Under the pieces are notes generated by a model. It did not search any database, was not told the DNA's origin, and worked only from the letters and a program-made list of their open reading frames with translations. Shown piece by piece: positions 15,922-26,393 of a DNA stretch of 64,000 nt (positions within the stretch are counted from its first letter, which is position 1; each line of letters begins with the position of its first letter). Origin of the DNA: Fusobacterium perfoetens (GTDB lineage: Bacteria; Fusobacteriota; Fusobacteriia; Fusobacteriales; Fusobacteriaceae); assembly GCF_021531595.1 (NCBI RefSeq), contig NZ_JADYUD010000006.1, positions 1 through 64,000 on the forward strand, written 5' to 3'. Both the position numbers and the translations under genes were made by a program.

Positions 15922-18024
15922 ATGAAAGTAAGAGTACATGAATTAGCTAAGAAGTATGAAATAGGAAATAAAGAATTTTTAAGCCTTTTAAAAGATTTAG
16001 AAATAGAAGTATCATCTCATCTTTCTGGACTTTCAGAAGATCAAGTTGATAAAATAAAAAGCCATTTCAGTAAAGATGAAAAAGCTGCTGATAATGAAAA
16101 AGCAGGGAAAAAGAAAAAAAAGTCAAAAATAAAAGAGAAAAGTAAGGAGCCAGTATTGGAGTCAAAGAAAGATAAGAATAAGAAAAAGAAAAAAGGAAGA
16201 AGAACAGATTTCTTTGTAAAAAAAGCTGATACTGAAGTAGGAACAGTTGTAGAAGAAGATGGAATTAAAATAATAAAAATGAGAGGAGAAATGACTTTAG
16301 GAGAGTTTGCTGAAAAATTAAAAATAAACAGCTCTGAAATTATAAAAAAACTTTTCCTTAAAGGACAAATGCTTACAATAAACAGCCCTCTTAGCATAGA
16401 ACTTGCAGAAGAGATAGCTGCTGACTATGATGTTCTTGTAGAACAGGAAGAAGAAGAGGAAATAGCATTTGGAGATAAATTTGCCCTTGAAATAGAGGAC
16501 AAAGAGTCAGATCTTCAAGAAAGAGCTCCTGTTATTACAATAATGGGACATGTTGACCACGGTAAAACATCTCTTCTTGACGCAATAAGAAAAACAGAAG
16601 TAGTTGCAGGAGAAGCAGGAGGAATCACTCAAAAAATAGGTGCTTATCAAGTAACTAAAAATGGAAAGAAAATCACTTTCGTAGACACACCAGGTCACGA
16701 AGCGTTTACAGATATGAGAGCAAGAGGAGCAAAGGTTACTGATATAGCTATACTTGTTGTAGCAGCAGATGACGGAGTAATGCCTCAAACAATAGAAGCT
16801 ATATCTCATGCTAAAGCAGCAGGAGTTCCTATTATTGTTGCAATCAATAAAATAGATAAACCTGAAGCTAATCCAATGAGAGTTAAACAAGAACTTATGG
16901 AACATGGACTTGTTTCAGTTGAATGGGGGGGAGATGTAGAGTTTGTTGAAGTATCAGCAAAAGCTAAAATCAACCTTGATATACTTCTTGAAACAATACT
17001 AATTACAGCAGAAATTCTTGAACTTAAAGCAAATCCTAAGAAAAGAGGAAAAGGTGTTGTTCTTGAATCTAAACTTGATCCAAAAGTTGGGCCAGTTGCA
17101 GATATTCTAGTTCAGGAAGGAACTGTAAGAATAGGTGATGTTATTGTTGCTGGAGAATCTTATGGAAAAATAAGAGCATTAATGGACGACAAAGGAATGA
17201 GAGTAAATAGTGCAGAAATGTCACAGCCAGTGGAAATAATTGGATTTAACAGTGTTCCAGAAGCTGGAGATACTATTTATGTTATTCAAAATGAACAACA
17301 TGCAAGAAGAATAGTTGAAGAGATGGCAAAAGAAAGAAAAATGGCAGAAACTGGTAAGAAAACTATAACTCTTGAGTCTTTATCAGAAAGTTTTGACAAT
17401 GAAAACTTAAAAGAACTTAATCTAATCTTAAGAGCAGATTCAAAAGGTTCTGCACAAGCTTTAAAAGAATCTTTAATGAAACTTTCTACAAATGAAGTAG
17501 CAGTTAATATTATTCAGTCAGCTCCTGGAGCAATAACTGAAAGTGATATTAAACTTGCTGAAGTTTCAAGTGCAATCATTATAGGATTTAATGTAAGACC
17601 TACTACAAAAGCTATAAAAGAAGCTGAAGTATCAGGAATAGAAATAAGAACATCTTCTATTATTTATCAAATTATAGAAGACATTGAAAAAGCACTTACA
17701 GGAATGCTTGAACCTGAATTCAAAGAGATGTATCTTGGAAGAATTGAAATTAAAAAAGTATTCAAGGTTGCAAAAGTTGGAAACATTGCAGGATGTGTTG
17801 TTGTAGACGGTAAAGTAAGAAGAGATTCTAATATAAGAATAGTAAGAGATGGAGTTGTTGTTTACGAAGGAAAACTTGCATCACTTAAGAGATTTAAAGA
17901 CGACGCAAAAGAAGTTGTTGCAGGTCAGGAATGTGGACTTGGTATTGAAAACTTTAATGATATTAAAGAAGGAGATATCGTAGAAGCATTTGATATTCAG
18001 GAAGTAAAAAGAACTCTTAGATAA
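15922..18024 (+). CDS. infB: Translation initiation factor IF-2
   Basis: A GTPase of 700 aa that brings initiator tRNA to the 30S subunit. It has a short N-terminal IF2 domain, a Lys-rich linker (about 55-95), a second IF2-N domain (about 115-165), then the GTPase domain with GHVDHGKT near 209-216, DTPGHEAF near 255 and NKID near 310. Domains II to IV follow, ending KEGDIVEAFDIQEVKRTLR. The N-terminal extension is short compared with E. coli. It follows an AAGGAGG site. Gaps of 22 bases upstream and 42 bases downstream fit one operon. Confidence 0.98.
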   Translation: MKVRVHELAKKYEIGNKEFLSLLKDLEIEVSSHLSGLSEDQVDKIKSHFSKDEKAADNEKAGKKKKKSKIKEKSKEPVLESKKDKNKKKKKGRRTDFFVKKADTEVGTVVEEDGIKIIKMRGEMTLGEFAEKLKINSSEIIKKLFLKGQMLTINSPLSIELAEEIAADYDVLVEQEEEEEIAFGDKFALEIEDKESDLQERAPVITIMGHVDHGKTSLLDAIRKTEVVAGEAGGITQKIGAYQVTKNGKKITFVDTPGHEAFTDMRARGAKVTDIAILVVAADDGVMPQTIEAISHAKAAGVPIIVAINKIDKPEANPMRVKQELMEHGLVSVEWGGDVEFVEVSAKAKINLDILLETILITAEILELKANPKKRGKGVVLESKLDPKVGPVADILVQEGTVRIGDVIVAGESYGKIRALMDDKGMRVNSAEMSQPVEIIGFNSVPEAGDTIYVIQNEQHARRIVEEMAKERKMAETGKKTITLESLSESFDNENLKELNLILRADSKGSAQALKESLMKLSTNEVAVNIIQSAPGAITESDIKLAEVSSAIIIGFNVRPTTKAIKEAEVSGIEIRTSSIIYQIIEDIEKALTGMLEPEFKEMYLGRIEIKKVFKVAKVGNIAGCVVVDGKVRRDSNIRIVRDGVVVYEGKLASLKRFKDDAKEVVAGQECGLGIENFNDIKEGDIVEAFDIQEVKRTLR

Positions 18025-18066
18025 TAAGAGCCATGCAGCCTTCTATGCAGAATGGAGGTATAAAAA

Positions 18067-18432
18067 ATGAGAAAACAAAGATTAGCATCTATAGAAAAAG
18101 AAGTCTTAAGAGTTATCTCAACAGCTCTTTTAGAGGATGTAAAAAACCCTAAAGTAAAAGGGATGGTATCACTTACTAAAGTAAGAGTTACTGAAGATCT
18201 TAAATTTGCAGATCTTTATTTTACAATTCTTTCAATGGAAGGACTTGAAGTAAATAAAGAAAGAGTTGAAGAGGGGCTTAATGAGATAAGAGGATTTTTA
18301 AGAAAGAAAGTTTCTGAAGAACTTAATCTTAGATTTATTCCTGAAATGAGAATAAAAATAGATGATTCTATAGAATATGCAGTTAAAATTTCTAAACTGC
18401 TTGACGATATTAAAAAGAAACAGGAAGAATAG
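18067..18432 (+). CDS. rbfA: Ribosome-binding factor A
   Basis: A 121-aa 30S assembly and cold-adaptation factor with a single KH-like fold. Visible family segments: IEKEVLRVISTALLEDVKNP, VTEDLKFADLYFTIL, and the C-terminal LNLRFIPEMRIKIDDSIEYA. Length is typical. It follows infB in the standard order and lies 12 bases before recJ. Ribosome site GGAGG is at about 18053. Confidence 0.96.
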   Translation: MRKQRLASIEKEVLRVISTALLEDVKNPKVKGMVSLTKVRVTEDLKFADLYFTILSMEGLEVNKERVEEGLNEIRGFLRKKVSEELNLRFIPEMRIKIDDSIEYAVKISKLLDDIKKKQEE

Positions 18433-18444
18433 GACAGATAAGCT

Positions 18445-20130
18445 ATGATATGGAAAAATAATAATATTTCAGATTCCATTGTAGCAGAAAAAGCAGATGC
18501 TTGGAAAACTTCCAAAATATTAACAAGACTCTTATTAAATAAAAATTTAGTTGAAAAAAAAGATGTGGAAAGATTTATAAATCCCAGTCTTGACCAGTTG
18601 AGAAATCCCTTTGATTTTGAAAAAATGGAAGAAGCTGTGGAAAAAATCATAAAATTGAGAGAAAAAAAACAGAGGATTTATATATATGGAGATTATGATG
18701 TAGATGGAATTACAGCAGCCTCGTTTCTTGTTCTTGTAATGAGAGAAATAGGAATAGATACAAGATATTATATTCCTAGCAGAATGGAAGAAAATTATGG
18801 ACTTGATAAAAAGACTATAGATTTCATAAATGAAAGAGACGGAAAAATGGTAATAACTGTTGATACTGGAGCTAATTCTATAGAAGATATAAGATATGCT
18901 CAGAGTATTGGAATAGAAGTTATTGTTACAGATCATCATAAATCTGCAAAAGAAAAATCAGATGAAGAATATATTCTAATAAATCCGAAGCTAAGTGAAA
19001 ATTATAAATTTAAATATTTATCAGGAGCAGGTGTAGCTTTAAAACTTGCTCAAGGTATATACAGAAAACTTGGAATATCAGAAGAGAGACTATATAAATA
19101 TCTTGATATAGTAATGATAGGAACAGTTGCTGATGTTGTGCCAATGACAGATGAAAATAGAGTTATAATAAGTAAAGGGCTTCAGGTTTTAAAAGAAACA
19201 AAGGTAAAAGGTCTTGTTTATCTTATAAGATATCTTAAATTTCAAAATAAGAATATAAACACAACTGATGTAAGCTATTTTATATCTCCTCTTATTAATT
19301 CTCTTGGAAGAATAGGTGTTTCTAAAATAGGAGCAGATTTCTTCATAGAAGAAGATGATTTTAAAATCTACAACATAATTGAAGAGATGAAAAAAACCAA
19401 TAAAATAAGAAGAAAACTAGAAAAGAAAATATATGATGAAGCAATTGAAATTCTAGAAAAAGAAAATAGGACAAAAGAGATGTCATATATATTTCTGACT
19501 TCTAAAAACTGGCATCCCGGAGTAATTGGAGTTGTATCTTCAAGGCTAAGTATAAAGTTTGGTGTTCCAGTTATATTGGTTGCAGTAAAAAACGGAGTGG
19601 GAAAAGCATCATGTAGAAGCAACAATGGTGTAAATATTTTCAACATATTTAAAGAGATGGAAAATAAACTTGTCCGTTTCGGAGGGCATGATCTTGCAGC
19701 AGGATTTATTGCTGAAACAGGAAAGCTTAAAGAAATTGAAGAAAAATTTGCAGAAGAGATAGAAAAGCTTAAAACTGTAAGAGAGGAAAAGGTTATTGAT
19801 GTTGACCTTGAACTTTCTATAGATAAAATAAATGAAGAACTTCTGGAAGATATAAAGCTTCTTTCACCATATGGGTTGGATAACCAACAGCCTTTATTTA
19901 TGGACAGAGGTGTTCACATAAAAAATATTGAAAAATTTGGTGTTGAAGACAGACACTTTAATGGAATAATTGAAAAAAATAAAAAAGAATATCCTTTTAT
20001 TGCATTTAACCTGTCTAATGAAATAGAACACAGAAATATAAAAGATGAATTTGATATTGTATATTATCCTGAAAAGGTTAATATAAAAGGAAAAGACAGA
20101 TACAGTATCAAAATAAAAAGCATAAAATAA
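18445..20130 (+). CDS. recJ: Single-stranded-DNA exonuclease RecJ
   Basis: A 561-aa 5'-3' exonuclease used in recombination repair. The DHH phosphoesterase motifs are present: DYDVDGITAAS near 86 and VTDHHKS near 160; the DHHA1 part contains GVIGVVSSRLS near 358 and GGHDLAAGF near 413. An OB-fold C-terminal region follows (about 455-561). The ATG lies 12 bases after rbfA with only a weak ribosome site, suggesting translational coupling. Last gene of the rimP operon. Confidence 0.95.
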   Translation: MIWKNNNISDSIVAEKADAWKTSKILTRLLLNKNLVEKKDVERFINPSLDQLRNPFDFEKMEEAVEKIIKLREKKQRIYIYGDYDVDGITAASFLVLVMREIGIDTRYYIPSRMEENYGLDKKTIDFINERDGKMVITVDTGANSIEDIRYAQSIGIEVIVTDHHKSAKEKSDEEYILINPKLSENYKFKYLSGAGVALKLAQGIYRKLGISEERLYKYLDIVMIGTVADVVPMTDENRVIISKGLQVLKETKVKGLVYLIRYLKFQNKNINTTDVSYFISPLINSLGRIGVSKIGADFFIEEDDFKIYNIIEEMKKTNKIRRKLEKKIYDEAIEILEKENRTKEMSYIFLTSKNWHPGVIGVVSSRLSIKFGVPVILVAVKNGVGKASCRSNNGVNIFNIFKEMENKLVRFGGHDLAAGFIAETGKLKEIEEKFAEEIEKLKTVREEKVIDVDLELSIDKINEELLEDIKLLSPYGLDNQQPLFMDRGVHIKNIEKFGVEDRHFNGIIEKNKKEYPFIAFNLSNEIEHRNIKDEFDIVYYPEKVNIKGKDRYSIKIKSIK

Positions 20131-20173
20131 AGTTTATAAATAAAGTTAGTAAAAAACACTTAAGGAGGAAAAG

Positions 20174-21463
20174 ATGAAACACGAAATCAAAAAACTTGAA
20201 AAATCTGCAGTAGAGATTGTAATGACTTTATCAAAAGAGGAGTTTGCTCCAATAAAAAATGAGATAGTTAAAAATGCTCAAAAAACTGTAGAAATTCCAG
20301 GATTCAGAAAAGGACATGCTCCTATTGACCAAATTGAAGCTAAATATGCTGAAGGAATAAAAGAGGAATTAACAGATAAAGTGTTAAAAAAATACTTTGG
20401 AGAAGTTGTAACAGCTGAAGGATTAAAACCAGTAAGCCCAATGTACAATGTAAATGTTAAAATGGACGAAGAAACTTTTGAAGTAACTTGTTCTGTTGAT
20501 GTTTTCCCTGAAGTAACTTTAGGAGAATACAAAGGAATTGAAATAGACAAAGCTGTATTTGAAATGACAGATGACAAATTAAATGAAGAAATAGAAAGAA
20601 TGCGTAATGCAAAAGCTCAATTAAAAGATGCTGAAGATGGATACCAAGCTCAAATGGGAGATACAGTTGATTTAGCATTTGAAGGATTTATAGATGGAGT
20701 TGCTTTTGAAGGTGGAAAAGCTGATTCTCACTTATTAAAACTTGGAAGCAAAATGTTTATTGACAACTTTGAAGATCAATTAGTAGGATACACTAAAGGA
20801 CAAGAGGGAGAAATAACTGTAACTTTCCCTGCTGAATACCATGCAGCTAACCTTGCTGGAAAACCAGCTGTATTCAAAGTAAAAATCAATGCAGTTAAAT
20901 TATTAGAAAAACCTGAATTAAATGATGAATTTGCAAAAGAATGTGGATTTGAATCAGTTGAAGATTTAAAAGCTAAAAAATATGAAGAAGTTGCAAAAAG
21001 AGGAGAAGAAAACGCTAAAAACGAAAACAGAGGAAGAATGCTTATAAAAGTAACTGACGGTGCTAAAGTTGAAGTTCCTCAAAGCTTAGTTATAAGAGAA
21101 GTTGAAGCTAAAATTTCTGAACTTGAGCAACAACTTATGATGCAAGGAATGGACTTAAACGGATACTTAAAAATGACTGGAATGACAATAGATTCTATCT
21201 ATAATCAATTAGCTCCAATGTCTGAAAGCAAAGTTAAAATGGACTTAATCCTTGACAAAATAGCTAAAGTTGAAAACTTAGAAGTTTCAGAAGAAGAAGT
21301 AAAAGAAAAAGCTGAAGAAGTTGCAAAAATGTATGGAATGACTCCAGAAACTCTTAAAGAAGAATTAGACAAAACTAAGAGATATGACAACTTCATTGAA
21401 AGCTTAAAAACAGATTTATTAATGAGCAAAGCTATTGAACTAATTGAAAATAACGCAAAATAG
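20174..21463 (+). CDS. tig: Trigger factor (ribosome-associated chaperone/prolyl isomerase)
   Basis: A 429-aa chaperone that meets nascent chains at the ribosome exit. The ribosome-binding signature GFRKGHAP is seen at about 41-48 (GFRKG loop). A PPIase FKBP-like domain spans about 155-245 (GDTVDLAFEGFIDG, ADSHLLKLGSKMFIDNFEDQL) and a helical C-terminal domain follows. Preceded by AAGGAGG. A hairpin without a strong T tail lies between tig and clpP. Confidence 0.97.
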   Translation: MKHEIKKLEKSAVEIVMTLSKEEFAPIKNEIVKNAQKTVEIPGFRKGHAPIDQIEAKYAEGIKEELTDKVLKKYFGEVVTAEGLKPVSPMYNVNVKMDEETFEVTCSVDVFPEVTLGEYKGIEIDKAVFEMTDDKLNEEIERMRNAKAQLKDAEDGYQAQMGDTVDLAFEGFIDGVAFEGGKADSHLLKLGSKMFIDNFEDQLVGYTKGQEGEITVTFPAEYHAANLAGKPAVFKVKINAVKLLEKPELNDEFAKECGFESVEDLKAKKYEEVAKRGEENAKNENRGRMLIKVTDGAKVEVPQSLVIREVEAKISELEQQLMMQGMDLNGYLKMTGMTIDSIYNQLAPMSESKVKMDLILDKIAKVENLEVSEEEVKEKAEEVAKMYGMTPETLKEELDKTKRYDNFIESLKTDLLMSKAIELIENNAK

Positions 21464-21499
21464 TTTTATACTTAATAAATAACAAAATAATTTAATTGG

Positions 21500-21541
21500 G
21501 AAGAACCGCTGCATATTTTTAATGTAGCAGTTCTCTCCCCT
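21500..21541 (+). other. Intercistronic hairpin between tig and clpP
   Basis: AGAACCGCTGCAT (about 21502-21514) pairs imperfectly with TGTAGCAGTTCT (21523-21534), extended by GGG/CCC outside. The following CTCCCCTTTAAAT is not a proper T tract, so it is more likely a processing or partial-attenuation hairpin than a full terminator. Confidence 0.5.
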
Positions 21542-21607
21542 TTAAATAAGAAATAAAATATTTTTAACAGAAATCTTTTATTTTTTATTTAAGGAGGAGA
21601 TAAGAAT

Positions 21608-22183
21608 ATGTACAATCCAATAGTTATAGAAAATACAAGTTACGGAGAAAGAAGTTATGATATATATTCAAGACTGTTAAAAGACAGAATAATATTTTTA
21701 GGGACAGAAATAAATGATAATGTTGCCAATGCAATAGTGGCACAGCTTTTATTTTTAGAAGCAGAAGATCCTGAAAAAGATATTACTATGTATATAAACA
21801 GTCCTGGAGGAGTTGTAACTGCAGGAATGGCAATATATGACACAATGAATTATATAAAACCAGATGTTCAGACAATATGTGTAGGACAAGCAGCAAGCAT
21901 GGGAGCTTTTCTTCTTTCAGCTGGTGCAAAAGGAAAGAGATTTTCACTTGAAAATTCAAGAATAATGATACATCAACCTTTAGGGGGAACTCAAGGTCAG
22001 GCAGCTGATATAGAAATTCATGCTAAAGAAATATTAAGATTAAAGAAAAAATTAAGTGAGATTTTAGCTGAAAACTGTGGAAAAACAGTTGAAGAAGTTT
22101 ACAGAGATACTGACAGAGATAATTTTATGTCTGCAGAAGAAGCTGTAGAATATGGTCTGATAGACAAAGTTATAAAGAGATAA
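21608..22183 (+). CDS. clpP: ATP-dependent Clp protease proteolytic subunit
   Basis: A 191-aa serine peptidase forming the Clp proteolytic chamber. Catalytic Ser is near 97 in [11 protein letters not shown], His near 122 in MIHQPLGG, and Asp near 171 in the region after [12 protein letters not shown]-terminal [23 protein letters not shown] is typical. It is immediately upstream of clpX (20-base gap), so the ClpXP pair is co-transcribed. Confidence 0.98.
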   Translation: MYNPIVIENTSYGERSYDIYSRLLKDRIIFLGTEINDNVANAIVAQLLFLEAEDPEKDITMYINSPGGVVTAGMAIYDTMNYIKPDVQTICVGQAASMGAFLLSAGAKGKRFSLENSRIMIHQPLGGTQGQAADIEIHAKEILRLKKKLSEILAENCGKTVEEVYRDTDRDNFMSAEEAVEYGLIDKVIKR

Positions 22184-22203
22184 TCATAAGAGAGGAGAAT
22201 AAG

Positions 22204-23448
22204 ATGAAAAAACCGGAATGTTCTTTTTGTGGAAGAAGTCAGGAAGAAGTCGGAGGAAAACTTTTTTCAGGAATGAACGGAGCTTTTATATGTAAAGATT
22301 GTATAGAAGCTTGTTATGATATGCTGGATTACTCTCTTGCAGAGGAAAAAATAAGAGAAGGTTCTTCTTATGACGAAATAGAAACAGAACTTCTTACACC
22401 AAAAGAAATAAAAGCAAAACTTGATGAATATGTAATCGGTCAGGATGAAAGTAAAAAAGTTTTGGCTGTTTCAGTATATAATCACTATAAAAGAATAAGA
22501 CTAGCTGATGAAAGTGACAACAGTGTAGATGTACAAAAATCAAATGTACTTATAATAGGACCTACAGGATCAGGAAAAACACTTCTTGCACAGACATTAG
22601 CAAGAATACTTAATATACCTTTTGCTATAGCTGATGCTACAACACTTACAGAAGCAGGATATGTTGGAGACGATGTTGAAAATGTTCTTGTAAGACTTCT
22701 GCAATCTGCAGACTATGATGTTGAAGCAGCAGAAAGAGGAATAGTATATATAGATGAGATTGATAAGATAGCAAGAAAATCTGAAAATATGTCAATAACA
22801 AGAGATGTTTCAGGAGAAGGAGTACAGCAAGCACTTCTTAAAATAATAGAGGGAACAAAGTCACAAGTTCCACCTATGGGAGGAAGAAAACACCCTAATC
22901 AGGAACTTATTGAGATAGATACTAAAAATATTCTTTTCATTGTTGGGGGAGCTTTTGAAGGACTAGAAAAAGTTATATCAAAGAGAACACAGCAGAAAAG
23001 TTTAGGTTTTGGTGCTGATACAAGCAGAATAAAAAGAGGAGAAGAGGGAGAAGTTCTAAGAAAAGTTACTCCTGAAGATCTTATTAAGCAAGGAATAATT
23101 CCAGAGCTTGTAGGAAGACTTCCTCTTGTTACAACACTTGACAGCCTTAATGAAGAAGCTCTTTTAAGAATACTTGTTGAGCCTAAAAATGCTATTGTAA
23201 AACAATATCAAAAATTCTTTGAAATGGAAGGAATTGAACTTGAAATAACAGAGGGAGCTTTAAGAGAAGTTGCTAAAAGAGCAATGGCAAGAAGAATAGG
23301 AGCAAGAGGTTTAAGAGCAATTCTTGAAAATACAATGCTTGAACTTATGTATGAAGTTCCTTCACAAGAAAATGTAGAGAAAGTAATTGTTGATATAGAT
23401 GGACTTGATGATTACAAGAAAGTTCAGATAATCAAAAAGGAGGGATAA
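22204..23448 (+). CDS. clpX: ATP-dependent Clp protease ATP-binding subunit ClpX
   Basis: A 414-aa AAA+ unfoldase that feeds ClpP. The N-terminal zinc-binding domain has CSFC and CKDC pairs (residues about 6-40). Walker A GPTGSGKT is near 119-126, the pore and sensor regions follow, and [13 protein letters not shown] near 360 marks the C-terminal small domain. Ribosome site GAGGAG precedes the ATG; six bases separate it from lon. Confidence 0.98.
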   Translation: MKKPECSFCGRSQEEVGGKLFSGMNGAFICKDCIEACYDMLDYSLAEEKIREGSSYDEIETELLTPKEIKAKLDEYVIGQDESKKVLAVSVYNHYKRIRLADESDNSVDVQKSNVLIIGPTGSGKTLLAQTLARILNIPFAIADATTLTEAGYVGDDVENVLVRLLQSADYDVEAAERGIVYIDEIDKIARKSENMSITRDVSGEGVQQALLKIIEGTKSQVPPMGGRKHPNQELIEIDTKNILFIVGGAFEGLEKVISKRTQQKSLGFGADTSRIKRGEEGEVLRKVTPEDLIKQGIIPELVGRLPLVTTLDSLNEEALLRILVEPKNAIVKQYQKFFEMEGIELEITEGALREVAKRAMARRIGARGLRAILENTMLELMYEVPSQENVEKVIVDIDGLDDYKKVQIIKKEG

Positions 23449-23454
23449 TAGCTT

Positions 23455-25770
23455 ATGGAAAATAGATTACCGTTTCTGCCTACAAGAGATTTAGTTATCT
23501 TCCCTGGAGTAGTAACACCTGTATATGTTGGAAGAGAAAAGAGCATGAAGACTCTTGAAAAAATAGGAAACAGCGAAAACAGCAAAATGCTTTTTGGAAT
23601 GCAGAAAGATACAATGAAAGAAGAGCCTAAACTTCCTGAAGATGTATATACAACAGGAGTTATTGTTAATGTTCTTCAAACTGTAAAAATGCCTAACAAG
23701 ACAGTAAAAATTCTTGTTGAAGCAGAAAATAGAGTTCTTTTGGAAAATCCAAAAGAAGAGGAAGATGGATCATATACATCAGGATATATAATGCTTGAGT
23801 GTAAAAATTCAGAATCTAAAGAAACTCTTGCAGTATATAGAAAAGTCATAGAATATTATGAAAAATATACTAAGTTTTTAGGGAAAACACTTCCTGAAGT
23901 CCTTGTGACTTTAAAATCAACAAAAGATTTGAACAGTGGTTTTGATTTAATCGCCAATAATTTATTTATAGATTCAAAAGATAAGCAAAAAATACTTGAA
24001 GTTCTTGATATTGAACAGAGAGGATATATGATTCTTGACTTTCTTTCAAGAGAAATTGAAATAAATGAAATTGAAAAGAAAGTGGAAGATAAAGTAAGAA
24101 ATAAAATGAATGATGCTCAGAAAGCATATTATTTAAAAGAAAAAATAAATGCTATGAAAGAGGAAATACAGGATTATACTCCTGAAGACGATAATTCTGA
24201 TTTAGCAGATAAGATAGAAAAAGCTAAGCTTCCTGCAGAGGTTAAGAAAAAAGTAGACGAAGAATTAAAGAAAATGAGTAAAATGCCTGCTTTTTCAGCT
24301 GAAGCATCAGTATCAAGAAATTATATAGAAACACTTCTTGAACTTCCATGGAGAAAAACAACAAAAGATGACTTGGATATAGAAAGAGCATCATCTGTCC
24401 TTGACAGAGATCACTATGGACTTAAGGAAGTAAAAGAAAGAATACTTGATTATCTAGCAGTAAAAAAACTTAATCCAAAAATGAAAGGAACAATAATTTG
24501 TCTTGTAGGACCTCCTGGAGTAGGTAAAACATCTCTTGCTAAATCTGTAGCAGATTCAATGGGCAGAAAATTTGTAAGAGTTTCACTTGGAGGAGTAAGA
24601 GATGAAGCTGAAATAAGAGGACATAGAAGAACATATATAGGATCTATGCCTGGAAGAATAATGAAAGCAATGAAGCTTGCAGGAGTAAAAAATCCTCTTA
24701 TTCTTCTTGATGAATTAGATAAAATGTCAAGTGATTTTAAAGGAGATCCAGCATCAGCAATGCTAGAGGTTCTTGATCCAGAGCAAAATATTCATTTTGA
24801 AGATCATTACATAGATGTTCCTTATGATTTATCTCAGGTATTTTTCCTTGCAACAGCAAATGATTTAAGAAATATTCCTGAACCTCTTATAGACAGAATG
24901 GAGATTATATCTCTTTCTTCATATACTGAGTATGAAAAACTTCATATTGCAAAACAATATCTTGTAAAACAGCTTCAAGAAGAAAATGGATTAAAAGATA
25001 TAAAAATAACTATATCAGACAATGTAATTTTAAAAATTATAAATGAATACACAAGAGAGGCTGGAGTAAGAAGCCTTAAGAGAGAAATAAACAATCTTTT
25101 CAGAAAACTTGCAAGAAAAGTTGTGAAAGAAAAACTTGATAAAGTTACAGTTAATGTAAATAATCTTGAAAAGTATCTTGGAAAAGCTAAATTTAGACCA
25201 GAAAAGATGAAAGAAAGAAGTTATAAAGTAGGGATAGTAAATGGACTTGCATGGACAGCAGTTGGAGGAGTGACTCTTGAAGTTCAGGGAGTTTTAATTC
25301 CTGGAAAAGGAACTCTTAATCTTACAGGAACTTTAGGAAATGTAATGAAAGAGTCAGCAGAAGTTTCATTTACTTATGTAAAATCAAACTTTGCTAAATA
25401 TAATATAAATGAAAAAGAATTCCTTGAAAATAAAAATATTCACCTTCACTTCCCAGAAGGAGCAACACCTAAAGACGGACCTTCAGCAGGAATAACTATA
25501 ACTACTGCAATTCTTTCAGTTCTTACTGGAAGAGAGATAAGACAAGATATAGCAATGACAGGTGAGATTACAATAACAGGAGAAGTTCTTCCAATAGGAG
25601 GAGTGAAAGAAAAAGTTATAGGTGCTCATAGAGCAGGAATAAGAGAAGTAATTCTTCCTGAAGACAACAGACCTGATATTGTGGATATTCCTCATGAAGT
25701 AGCAAAAGATATGAAAATAGATTTTGTAAAAAATTATGATGAAGTTGAAAAATTAGTTTTCAAAAAATAA
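23455..25770 (+). CDS. lon: ATP-dependent protease Lon
   Basis: A 771-aa homo-oligomeric protease for misfolded and regulatory proteins. The N-terminal LON substrate-binding domain (about 1-190) starts [17 protein letters not shown]+ Walker A GPPGVGKT is near 352-359. The catalytic Ser is near 676 in GPSAGI and the Lys near 718 in [14 protein letters not shown]. Length and order fit LonA. It sits between clpX and engB, the order known from Bacillus. Confidence 0.98.
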   Translation: MENRLPFLPTRDLVIFPGVVTPVYVGREKSMKTLEKIGNSENSKMLFGMQKDTMKEEPKLPEDVYTTGVIVNVLQTVKMPNKTVKILVEAENRVLLENPKEEEDGSYTSGYIMLECKNSESKETLAVYRKVIEYYEKYTKFLGKTLPEVLVTLKSTKDLNSGFDLIANNLFIDSKDKQKILEVLDIEQRGYMILDFLSREIEINEIEKKVEDKVRNKMNDAQKAYYLKEKINAMKEEIQDYTPEDDNSDLADKIEKAKLPAEVKKKVDEELKKMSKMPAFSAEASVSRNYIETLLELPWRKTTKDDLDIERASSVLDRDHYGLKEVKERILDYLAVKKLNPKMKGTIICLVGPPGVGKTSLAKSVADSMGRKFVRVSLGGVRDEAEIRGHRRTYIGSMPGRIMKAMKLAGVKNPLILLDELDKMSSDFKGDPASAMLEVLDPEQNIHFEDHYIDVPYDLSQVFFLATANDLRNIPEPLIDRMEIISLSSYTEYEKLHIAKQYLVKQLQEENGLKDIKITISDNVILKIINEYTREAGVRSLKREINNLFRKLARKVVKEKLDKVTVNVNNLEKYLGKAKFRPEKMKERSYKVGIVNGLAWTAVGGVTLEVQGVLIPGKGTLNLTGTLGNVMKESAEVSFTYVKSNFAKYNINEKEFLENKNIHLHFPEGATPKDGPSAGITITTAILSVLTGREIRQDIAMTGEITITGEVLPIGGVKEKVIGAHRAGIREVILPEDNRPDIVDIPHEVAKDMKIDFVKNYDEVEKLVFKK

Positions 25771-25784
25771 AATAGGAGAGAGCT

Positions 25785-26393
25785 ATGATAATAAAACAAG
25801 CAGAATTTGTTAAATCTGCTGTATATGAAAAAGATTATCCTGAAGAACTTTCCAACATAGAATTTGCTTTTGTAGGAAGGTCAAATGTAGGAAAATCTTC
25901 TCTTATAAACAGCATAACAAGAAGAGGAAAACTTGCTAGAATAAGTAAGACTCCAGGAAGAACTCAGCTTATAAATTATTTTATAATAAATAATGAATTT
26001 TTCCTTGTAGATTTACCAGGATATGGATTTGCTAAAGTTCCTAAAGCTATGAAAGCTGAATGGGGACAAACGATGGAAAGATATCTTGCAAGCAAAAGAA
26101 AAAAACTTGTTTTTGTTCTTCTTGATATAAGAAGAGTTCCCACAGCAGAAGATATGGATATGCTTCACTGGCTTGATCACTTTGATATTCCATTTAAAAT
26201 TATTTTTACTAAAATGGATAAAGTGTCAAATAATGAGAAGTTTAAATGTTTAAAAGCAATAAGAACTAAGCTTGAATTTCATAATGAAGATGTATTTTTC
26301 CATTCTTCATTAAAAGATACAGGCAGAGATGAAATATTAGATTATATTGAAGAAGTTTTAAATGAAGAAAAAATAAAACAGGAGGGAAATTAA
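25785..26393 (+). CDS. engB: Ribosome-biogenesis GTPase YsxC/EngB
   Basis: A 202-aa small GTPase for 50S assembly. G1 GRSNVGKSS is near 29-37, G2/G3 GRTQLINYF and DLPGYGFAKV near 60-80, and G4 TKMDK near 146. Its stop codon shares a base with the valS ATG (TAATG), implying translational coupling. Confidence 0.96.
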   Translation: MIIKQAEFVKSAVYEKDYPEELSNIEFAFVGRSNVGKSSLINSITRRGKLARISKTPGRTQLINYFIINNEFFLVDLPGYGFAKVPKAMKAEWGQTMERYLASKRKKLVFVLLDIRRVPTAEDMDMLHWLDHFDIPFKIIFTKMDKVSNNEKFKCLKAIRTKLEFHNEDVFFHSSLKDTGRDEILDYIEEVLNEEKIKQEGN